A DNA stretch of 17,303 nt. Source: JAYEJW01 sp034716535 (GTDB taxonomy: Bacteria; Pseudomonadota; Gammaproteobacteria; Chromatiales; Chromatiaceae). The position numbers and the translations under genes are program-made. Of this stretch, positions 1 through 5,839 are shown piece after piece. The first letter of the stretch is position 1; the number at the start of each line of letters is the position of its first letter. The stretch spans positions 1 to 17,303 of the forward strand of contig JAYEJW010000031.1 of assembly GCA_034716535.1 (NCBI GenBank), in the 5' to 3' direction. The notes under the pieces are model-generated. The model was not told the DNA's origin. It was given only the letters and a program-made list of their open reading frames with translations, and ran no database searches.

Positions 1-835
1 GGAATCCTCCGTGTGTAATACGGTTCCAGATGTCTGTCCGCAAAAATATCTTTAGTTTAATGTGCTCGAAATCTAGTAGATCCAGATAGACGCGAAAGAG
101 TGCGCGAAGAGCATTCTGTTCCAGTTCGGCGCTTTCGACGAATGCTACATCTAAACGGTCGAGCAGAATCCAAACATTGTACTTTGAATATGAGCGAAGT
201 GCCGAATCAGCTGTCTCTAGGAGGTTATCTACGGACTCAACACCGGCAGCCCGAGCGCCCTCCGTTGGTTCTCCGAAAATGATTTTTCCACCAAATCCAG
301 TTGGAAGTTGTGTGTTCGGATCGAGAGACACCTGTCCCTCTACTGCTTCCGGACGAAGTAGCCTCTTTACGTAACCAAATACAGTTTGAACGAGCGCCTG
401 AAGAGACTTCTTTCCCTTGATTAATCCTCCGGCGGCAAGTTGCGCATGAATGTGTTTCGATTCTGCGTTATCGATTCCATAATCCTCGAATGTTCCGCAT
501 AAGAGTGACAAGAAAAAAAGCTTCCAAAGATTAGTAAATTCCGCTTCGCTTGCTGGTGGGTCTGTGACTAGGTCTCGAAATGCGGGTGTCCCCCGCGGCT
601 TTTCCGCCGGGACAAGTAGGATATTTCGATCAAAAAGATCATTTGAACGGGCAACAAGCAACGAATATAGCGCGCTCTTTCCAGATCCTTTTGGACCGTA
701 GATGACGTCAATGTCGCCCGAGTACAGCCGCCTCCAGTTGTCTGTTTCTACGAAATAACTCGAGAGTGCATCGACCTCATCTTCAGCAACACGTTGCCCG
801 AAGTCAGTCTGTGAAAGTGCTTCATGCTTTGACAT
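1..835 (-). CDS. P-loop ATPase, Sll1717-like family, partial (3' end beyond window)
   Basis: An open frame of 278 codons begins with ATG at 835-833 and stays open to the window edge, so the C-terminus is missing. A GGGGGA ribosome binding site sits about 8 bases upstream. A Walker A motif GPKGSGKS spans residues 47-54 and a Walker B-like strand VWILLDRLD spans 221-229. The stretch ending KIFLRTDIW at 262-270 resembles the sensor region of the Sll1717 family of STAND/KAP-type NTPases. The base composition is AT-rich, unlike the rest of the window. The gene starts 25 bases after an attC site, so it is the downstream cassette of an integron array and probably relies on read-through from outside for transcription. 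The function is unknown; related P-loop NTPases often occur in defence loci, which is inference here. It is cytosolic, with no signal peptide or membrane segment seen. The ATPase call is firm and the family name less so. Confidence 0.85.
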   Translation of the reverse strand, partial: MSKHEALSQTDFGQRVAEDEVDALSSYFVETDNWRRLYSGDIDVIYGPKGSGKSALYSLLVARSNDLFDRNILLVPAEKPRGTPAFRDLVTDPPASEAEFTNLWKLFFLSLLCGTFEDYGIDNAESKHIHAQLAAGGLIKGKKSLQALVQTVFGYVKRLLRPEAVEGQVSLDPNTQLPTGFGGKIIFGEPTEGARAAGVESVDNLLETADSALRSYSKYNVWILLDRLDVAFVESAELEQNALRALFRVYLDLLDFEHIKLKIFLRTDIWNRITHGGF

Positions 836-859
836 TTGATGATCCCCCGCCCGCTCTGC

Positions 860-965
860 GGCTAACGTCACGGGTAAGCTGACCACCTACTGCGCTGGCA
901 AGGTGGTTCAGAATTGCTCCGAGCTCGATGCGCAGTAGGCGGTCAGCTTTACCCGCGTGTTAGGC
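860..965 (-). other. Integron attC recombination site
   Basis: Read on the minus strand, the site starts with GCCTAAC (965-959), matching the R'' consensus RYYYAAC, and ends with GTTAGCC (866-860), a near match to GTTRRRY. Between them lie two long imperfectly complementary arms. The segment 955-931 pairs with 891-871 and its flank, with one extra A in the left arm and one mismatch, enclosing a loop of about 34 bases. An extra base in the left arm is typical of attC and sets its orientation as minus. The stop codon of the upstream gene (TAA at 962-960) lies inside the R'' core, and the next start codon is 25 bases beyond the R' core, as expected for adjacent cassettes. Confidence 0.85.
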
Positions 966-1853
966 GTGTATTGCTCCGGTTATGAATTTGTCTTGTTCAT
1001 CTACTAAAGAAGCTTTGACACCTTGAGCCTCCATATTCAAAGTTTGGAAGTATTGGAGCGGACAGATATTAAATTTACCAAGAAACATCGCTGTTGCTTC
1101 TATATATTCCTTGATCGCAATAACGACCATGAAGGAAGAAAACCAAGCATTTTCTCGCTGTAACATTTTATGGTATTGATCGCGGTCAAAGGTGTTAGAG
1201 GGAATCAACCTCGACATTAGGTGGTTAAGAATGTCCTCTGCATCAGCGTGCGATTGTGAACAAAGTGCGGCGTAAACGGTACGATAGCTTAGTTCCTTTC
1301 CTATTTCTTTGAAGCGATCAAAAATGTTGGGCCATTGCGGAGATGTGGCTAAAGAAACGTTGCTGGTTTGGTGGAGCCAGGCGCCTAGTTCCCTTTCGTA
1401 TTGTTCAAGTGCTGAATCCTTTTTTGCCAATTCTGCGCGATGAGCTGATTTCACCGCATCGTCGAACACCGATGCCTCAATTGAGTTGTGCCATTTTCTA
1501 TTCTGCTCTTTCTCAGAGTCGATATAGCGCTGGAAGTAACCGGCCACGGCAGGAATAATGTCGTTTACGCTAACGTAATATAGCGTAACGGATGACTCTA
1601 ATGACGTACGGCAAAGCGCCTCGGCGGATGCGACGTTTCCCATTGTAAGACAGCTTACGGCCCCTTCGGTATGTTCGTGAGAGCGCTCATACATGTTACG
1701 CAATATAAGCCATTCTTGTTGTTCCGCAAGGTCTGGATGTTGTTCGACTGATTTGAGTACTTTCGCATGAACGTTCGCGACTACCGAATTGGCCCACTTA
1801 ATGCGCGTTGACAATAGATTAGATGAAGGCATATTTGATGTTTCGCTTCGCAT
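960..1853 (-). CDS. DUF5677-like protein encoded by an integron cassette
   Basis: This is a 297-residue protein if it starts at ATG 1853-1851. A second ATG at 1832 is also possible, and neither has a good ribosome binding site. The frame stays open upstream into the GC-rich phage block, but codons past about 1905 look out of frame, so the native 5' end may be lost. The segment CRTSLESSVTLYY (residues 81-93) in a largely helical protein resembles the DUF5677 family, where a short Arg-x3-Glu-type helix is conserved. No signal peptide and no clear enzymatic motif are seen. The stop overlaps the attC core, which makes this the upstream cassette of the array; its own upstream cassette boundary could not be found. 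The biochemical role is unknown. The reading frame is secure, the family is a moderate guess and the start is uncertain. Confidence 0.75.
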   Translation of the reverse strand: MRSETSNMPSSNLLSTRIKWANSVVANVHAKVLKSVEQHPDLAEQQEWLILRNMYERSHEHTEGAVSCLTMGNVASAEALCRTSLESSVTLYYVSVNDIIPAVAGYFQRYIDSEKEQNRKWHNSIEASVFDDAVKSAHRAELAKKDSALEQYERELGAWLHQTSNVSLATSPQWPNIFDRFKEIGKELSYRTVYAALCSQSHADAEDILNHLMSRLIPSNTFDRDQYHKMLQRENAWFSSFMVVIAIKEYIEATAMFLGKFNICPLQYFQTLNMEAQGVKASLVDEQDKFITGAIHA

Positions 1854-1951
1854 AACGGTGTAATAGTCAGAATCGTTAAGTAGTGTGCTACTCAGATTCT
1901 GGATATCGCCCCGCGCCGACCTGCACACAGCCAGCCACCGCGGAGGCCAGC

Positions 1952-2587
1952 ATGGCAGACGATCCGAACGCCGATAAGGGCGCAAAGCCCGGCGGCGAGA
2001 ACCCGCCCCCCAACACTCCACCTGCTTCTCCTCCAACGGACCTGGAGGCCGTGAAGGCCGAGGCGGCCGCAAACGCGCTCGCGGGATTCAACGAGCAGCT
2101 CAAGGGCATCGCCGGCGTTGACTCCCTGGACGCGCTCAAGGCCCAGGCCGAGCAGGCCGAGGCGAAGGCGTTGGAGGATCAGGGTAAGTATAGGGAACTG
2201 GCGGAGGCTGCACAGAAGAAGGCGGACGCCGCCGAGGCAAAGGCAGCGGAGAGTCAGACGCTCCTTAACCAAGAGCGGGCGAAGGTCGCCATCGTGGGGG
2301 CGGCGAGCCAGGCCGGGGCGATCGACGTCGGCCTTGTGCACACGCTCTTGGGCGGCGCGGCATCGGTCGACCAGGACGGCACGGTCACCATCGGCGGCAA
2401 GCCCCCGGGCGAAGCGGTGAAAGCGCTCCTCGAGGAGAAGCCGTACCTGGCTGCGGCGAGCGGCAAGCAGGGCTCCGGGGCAGGCGCCAGCGGGGGTGAC
2501 AGCCACGAATCCAAGCTCGCCGACGCCAAGAAGGCAGGCAATGTCGGCGAGGTGCTCAAGCTGCAGCGCACTGCGGGAGGTAACTGA
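1952..2587 (+). CDS. Phage scaffolding-like protein
   Basis: The protein has 211 residues with ATG at 1952, chosen because GGAGG at 1942-1946 lies 5 bases upstream and the sequence before it looks non-coding. Residues 1-30 are Pro/Asp-rich and disordered. Residues 31-112 are Ala/Glu/Lys/Gln-rich and probably coiled coil. A compact segment follows to about 168, then a Gly/Ser linker and a short charged tail. This arrangement, immediately before a major capsid gene, matches phage scaffold proteins of the GP20 or DUF4355 kind, which guide procapsid assembly and then leave. The stop codon overlaps the start of the capsid gene by one base (TGATG), indicating coupled translation. The family call rests largely on composition and position, because sequence conservation among scaffolds is low. 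Confidence 0.7.
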   Translation: MADDPNADKGAKPGGENPPPNTPPASPPTDLEAVKAEAAANALAGFNEQLKGIAGVDSLDALKAQAEQAEAKALEDQGKYRELAEAAQKKADAAEAKAAESQTLLNQERAKVAIVGAASQAGAIDVGLVHTLLGGAASVDQDGTVTIGGKPPGEAVKALLEEKPYLAAASGKQGSGAGASGGDSHESKLADAKKAGNVGEVLKLQRTAGGN

Positions 2588-3693
2588 TGGACCATTCCTA
2601 TTCCTATGCGCAGGTCAAGCGCGACCTCGCCGATGCCCTCTCCATCGTGATGCAGAGCGAGCCGTCGCTGCTGGGATTGATCAACCACGACGGCGCAGCC
2701 GGTGCCACCAAGCACGAGTGGATGGACGACAAGCTCGTCGCGGAGACCGATGCGCTCAACGGCGCGGTGCTAGTGGGAGCGAACACGTTCGTGGTCGACG
2801 GCGGCGCGAAGTTCCTGGCGGACATGGTCCTGGCCGCCGACGGCTACGACGAGGTCGTGCGCGTAAGCGCCGTCAGCGGTGACGACCTGACGGTGGTGCG
2901 CGGCTACGGCGGCACCACGGCGGTGGCAATAGCGGACAACACCGTGATCCGGATCGTCTCGCGGCCCCGCCCGGAGGCGACCGAGAAGGGCGATGACCCC
3001 GGACGCGAGCCGACGCCGTTCTGGAACCAGAGGGAGATCTTCGACTTCACCGCCCGGGTGTCCAAGACGGCGCAGGCGGTCGGGCTCTACGGCATCGACG
3101 ACGCGGTGGACTTCAAGGTTCAGCACGGGCTGCAGGTGCTGGCGCGTCGCTTCAACCTGGCGATGATCTATGGCGTTCGGGTCCAACGCGACGCGAGCGA
3201 CAACGGATCGCTGGGCGGCTTCCACGACCAGATCCGCCGCGCAGCGGGCGTGATCGTCGACGCGGCAGCGGCTGCGATCTCCGACACCATCCTCAACAAC
3301 GCCATCGAGTCCATCGTCGGCCTCGGCGGCCGCCCGAACGCCCTGTGGTGCAACACCAACCAGGCCCGCAAGATCTCGGCGTTCGATAGCACCAACCTCC
3401 AGGTCGTGCGCGAGGATCAGCGCACCGGCCGGGCCGTCTACGAGTTCGTCTCGGACCTGCCGATGGGCATCATTCCGCGCATCGTCGTCGACCAGAACTA
3501 CCCCAAGACCAAGCTCGGCGTGGTCGACACCACGCGCCTGCGTTGGATGCCGCTCAACGCCCGGGGACTCTCCGATGAGGACGCCACCCCGCCCGGCGCC
3601 GACTACGTCGCACGGCGCATGCTCGGCGAATACAGGTTCGAGGTGCACAACGCCGACTCGGCCCACGCCCTGATCGAGAACCTGAGCCAATGA
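2587..3693 (+). CDS. Phage major capsid protein, SU10 family
   Basis: The protein has 368 residues. It resembles the SU10 major capsid family (DUF5309): an N-terminal segment ending in an INHDGAAGATKHEWMDD stretch (residues 37-53), a beta-rich middle with DGGAKF and VVRGYGG, and a later segment with ALWCNTNQARKISAFD, the conserved motif in which these proteins read Asn/Ser-x-x-Gln-(K/R)-(K/R)-I-S. It would form the icosahedral shell of a tailed phage. It overlaps the scaffold gene by one base at the start and the following small ORF by four bases at the end, so the three genes form one translational unit. The gene appears intact. The assignment as a head protein is firm and the exact family is probable. 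Confidence 0.8.
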   Translation: MDHSYSYAQVKRDLADALSIVMQSEPSLLGLINHDGAAGATKHEWMDDKLVAETDALNGAVLVGANTFVVDGGAKFLADMVLAADGYDEVVRVSAVSGDDLTVVRGYGGTTAVAIADNTVIRIVSRPRPEATEKGDDPGREPTPFWNQREIFDFTARVSKTAQAVGLYGIDDAVDFKVQHGLQVLARRFNLAMIYGVRVQRDASDNGSLGGFHDQIRRAAGVIVDAAAAAISDTILNNAIESIVGLGGRPNALWCNTNQARKISAFDSTNLQVVREDQRTGRAVYEFVSDLPMGIIPRIVVDQNYPKTKLGVVDTTRLRWMPLNARGLSDEDATPPGADYVARRMLGEYRFEVHNADSAHALIENLSQ

Positions 3694-4103
3694 GTACCGA
3701 GACCGAGCGCCGGTACCGATGCCCGACGCCCGGGTACGCGGTCAGCACCCCCTGGGGGCTGGTCGCCGCCGGTCGCGATGGCGTGCTCACGGTGGCCGGC
3801 GAGACGGCCGAGTGGGTGCAGGAGCGGGTCCACGACGGGCGCCTGGGGCGGCTACAGCCTTGCGAGGACGCCGCTCAAGCAGAGCAAACCGACTCTCCCG
3901 TGGTGGGGAGGCGCAGGACGCGACGGCTGTCGGTGGCAGCGCCTCTTGCTCAGCCGGAGCGCCGGACGGGCAACAACAAGGCCAGGACACCCAGCAAAAG
4001 GGTCACTCCAAGCAAAAAGAGGTGCAGGTTCACCGCTCCGGCGAGGGCCTTTTCAGCACTCACGCCCAGGGGGACCAGGGCCGCCACCGCCGCTAGCTCG
4101 TAG
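3690..4103 (+). CDS. Small phage ORF with replaced 3' end
   Basis: ATG at 3690 overlaps the capsid stop (ATGA), the typical spacing for a real downstream phage gene. The first 65 or so residues look native, including a segment PGYAVSTPWGLVAAGRDGVL. From about residue 85 the frame reads antisense to the 3' end of a chromosomal membrane-protein gene, and the translation becomes Arg/Lys/Pro-rich, as expected of a shadow frame. The gene is therefore probably truncated by a junction between about 3900 and 3960, and the present 137-residue product is chimeric. The function is not recognised; genes in this position are often small head-completion or decoration proteins. Confidence 0.45.
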   Translation: MSTETERRYRCPTPGYAVSTPWGLVAAGRDGVLTVAGETAEWVQERVHDGRLGRLQPCEDAAQAEQTDSPVVGRRRTRRLSVAAPLAQPERRTGNNKARTPSKRVTPSKKRCRFTAPARAFSALTPRGTRAATAASS

Positions 4104-4885
4104 CTTCCGCTGCCGGCGATACCGTGGAAGGGCAACACGCTCGAGAGCTCCGCCCCCATGACACCGATGAGAACCAACCAGAGGTCCACCGGCAGGAAGT
4201 GATGCAGCAGTGTCGCAAAGGCGATGAACTTGGTGGACCAGCTAAGCGCCGTCCAGAGGTAAATGCGCAGTACCCGCCCGCCGGATCCGGGGGCTGCGTC
4301 GGTCAGCAACCGAAGGATCTTGCGCAGACGACCGTCCCCGCCGGCAGGCATGAGGTTTCGGACAAGCCCCGCCAAAGGCAGCAGCCCGAGCCACAGGAGC
4401 CCCGCCGATGGCCAGAGCCAGGATGGCTCGCGCAGATACAGCGTGAAGATCCCGATCAGGCCGAGGAAGTGCAGGTCCAGCAGCCGGATCCAGACCAGGG
4501 CCGCCGTGGCGTCGACGAAGCCGTGAGCGAAGTAGCGCCTCATGAGCCAGGGAAAGACCATCTCGCCGGCCCGCATGGGGAGTAGGTTGTTGGCCGTGTT
4601 GTGCAGCACGCTTAGCCGGAGCACGGCGGCGATGCGCCCGTCGAAGCTTGGCCGGAAGTAGTCGTACACACGTACCGCCCGCAGCAGATAGCTCAGGGCG
4701 CTGAGCGCGAGAAGCGTCGCCAGCTCCACCATCGAGAGGCTGCGCCAAGGCGCAAGCAGGGGCCCCCAGCCCACTGACAGGGACACGGCAAGCACAAGAG
4801 CGAGGAGCAGGAGGCCGCCGATGATCCAGTCCCGGGGTCTTCCGAGCCGAACGGACCTTGTCTTACCGGGCGAGCCGCCGCTCAT
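3950..4885 (-). CDS. Lysylphosphatidylglycerol synthase TM-domain-like membrane protein
   Basis: This 311-residue integral inner-membrane protein has about seven to eight hydrophobic segments, the first near residues 20-45. It matches the family named for the transmembrane part of MprF (LPG_synthase_TM, UPF0104, AglD-like), with features such as HNTANNLLPMRAGE (residues 94-107) and a late FHGIAGSGSYE segment. The family includes candidate lipid flippases and proteins of unknown substrate; the catalytic lysyl-transferase domain of MprF is absent. ATG overlaps the stop of the acyltransferase gene by four bases (ATGA), so it is the last gene of the tamA-tamB-acyltransferase operon. The C-terminus ends at the phage junction and may have been altered. 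A role in moving lipids in the envelope is inference from family and neighbours. Confidence 0.8.
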   Translation of the reverse strand: MSGGSPGKTRSVRLGRPRDWIIGGLLLLALVLAVSLSVGWGPLLAPWRSLSMVELATLLALSALSYLLRAVRVYDYFRPSFDGRIAAVLRLSVLHNTANNLLPMRAGEMVFPWLMRRYFAHGFVDATAALVWIRLLDLHFLGLIGIFTLYLREPSWLWPSAGLLWLGLLPLAGLVRNLMPAGGDGRLRKILRLLTDAAPGSGGRVLRIYLWTALSWSTKFIAFATLLHHFLPVDLWLVLIGVMGAELSSVLPFHGIAGSGSYELAAVAALVPLGVSAEKALAGAVNLHLFLLGVTLLLGVLALLLPVRRSG

Positions 4886-5805
4886 CGGCGCCGCTTCGGC
4901 TCGTAGATCGGGGGCTCTCCCGGGGGCCGGGTCTTGAACCGGCGGTGCACCCAGAAATACTGCTCCGGCATGGTACGGGCTCGCGCCTCGATGACCCGGT
5001 TCATGAGCGCCGTGTCCGACTCCCGATCAGCCGTCGGAAAAGGCGCCAGGGGCGGATCGAAGATCAGCTCCAGCCCCTGTCCCCCTGGCAGGTAGCGGGC
5101 GTAGGTGGGAATCACGACCGCATCGGTGAGGCGGGCGAAGCGCCTCAGCATGGGCACCGTGGCCGCCGCGATCCCGCAGAAGGGTACGAAGATGCCGCGC
5201 ACCCTACCCGGATCCTGGTCCGGGAGATAGAAGAGGGGCATCCCCTTCCTGATTTCCCGGACCATCCCCCGCAGATCGTCCCGCCGCTCCACGGAAAAGG
5301 CCCCGAACCTCGTACGGCTGCGCCGCATCTGGGCGTCGATCACGGGGTTGCGGATCTTCTGGTACATGTACATGCCCGGATGGACCAGGGCAGTGAAGGC
5401 CGCCCCGCCCAGCTCGAGGCCGACGAAGTGGGGAACCATAATGATCAGGTTGCGACCTTCCTGGGCCAGATCGTCGAAACGCTCGCGGTTTCGGATCTTC
5501 ACGAGGCGCGCCAGGCGCTCCCTGGAGCTGCCCCAGACCAGACCCTGGGTGAAGGCGGCCACACCGAGATAGCCGAAATGACGGTGCGCCACACGGCTGC
5601 GTCCCCGGGGGGAGAGCTCCGGGAAGCAGATCTCCAGGTTCCGCAACGCCACCCGGCGGCGGGAGCCGGCGAGGAAATAGCTCAGGCGCCCCAGCCCCAT
5701 TCCCAACGCCCAAAGCAGGCGGAAGGGCAGCAGTCCCAAGAGACGGAAGATCCCGACGATAAGCCAGCTCGGCCAATGGCGGGGATGCAGAAGCTCGTTG
5801 CTCAA
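4882..5805 (-). CDS. LpxL/HtrB-family acyltransferase (lipid A or lysophospholipid type)
   Basis: The protein has 307 residues. It carries the catalytic H-x4-E motif of the family at His126 and Glu131 (PHFVGLE), the LFYLPDQDPG segment (191-200) that corresponds to the conserved Asp-rich loop, and the C-terminal WVHRRFKTRP signature. A hydrophobic N-terminal segment near residues 13-45 anchors it to the inner membrane with the active site facing the cytoplasm. Family members transfer an acyl chain from acyl-ACP to Kdo2-lipid IVA or related acceptors; the exact chain and acceptor cannot be read here. The start is TTG at 5805-5803, 34 bases after the tamB stop, with no clear ribosome binding site; the conserved HPRHWPSW near the N-terminus supports it. 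The gene overlaps the downstream membrane-protein gene by four bases. Confidence 0.85.
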   Translation of the reverse strand: MSNELLHPRHWPSWLIVGIFRLLGLLPFRLLWALGMGLGRLSYFLAGSRRRVALRNLEICFPELSPRGRSRVAHRHFGYLGVAAFTQGLVWGSSRERLARLVKIRNRERFDDLAQEGRNLIIMVPHFVGLELGGAAFTALVHPGMYMYQKIRNPVIDAQMRRSRTRFGAFSVERRDDLRGMVREIRKGMPLFYLPDQDPGRVRGIFVPFCGIAAATVPMLRRFARLTDAVVIPTYARYLPGGQGLELIFDPPLAPFPTADRESDTALMNRVIEARARTMPEQYFWVHRRFKTRPPGEPPIYEPKRRR

Positions 5806-5839
5806 GGGCTGAAATGCTCGATCTTCACCGAACGGCCTC

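Larger units (their letters stand above)
1..1905 (-). mobile_element. Integron cassette array fragment (two cassettes, no integrase seen)
   Basis: Two co-oriented AT-rich genes are separated by an attC site, and base composition changes sharply near 1905. No tyrosine recombinase of the IntI type and no attI site is visible, so this could be the middle of a chromosomal integron or an orphan cassette cluster lacking an integrase. The right boundary is placed by composition only, within some tens of bases. Confidence 0.7.
1905..3945 (+). mobile_element. Prophage fragment: head morphogenesis genes only
   Basis: Three overlapping plus-strand genes (scaffold-like, major capsid, small ORF) sit in very GC-rich DNA between the AT-rich cassettes and minus-strand chromosomal genes. 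Portal, terminase, tail and lysis genes are absent. The left edge lies just ahead of the ribosome binding site of the scaffold gene. The right edge falls where the third ORF runs antisense into the 3' end of a chromosomal gene. Both edges are inferred from composition and reading frames. It may be a deletion remnant, or the edges may be assembly joins. Confidence 0.55.

Noticed and set aside
100..374. Two short plus-strand ORFs opposite the ATPase gene
   Set aside because: The minus strand carries a continuous ATPase frame with Walker motifs across the whole stretch.
1850..1857. GTTATGC on the minus strand as a cassette boundary core
   Set aside because: It departs from GTTRRRY, no complementary core lies 60-130 bases upstream, and the start codon would fall inside the core.
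2770..3690. Long minus-strand open frame of 306 codons opposite the capsid gene
   Set aside because: It mirrors the capsid gene codon for codon in GC-rich DNA, is rich in Arg/Val/Asp/Gly without domain features, and the plus-strand gene has a recognisable family.
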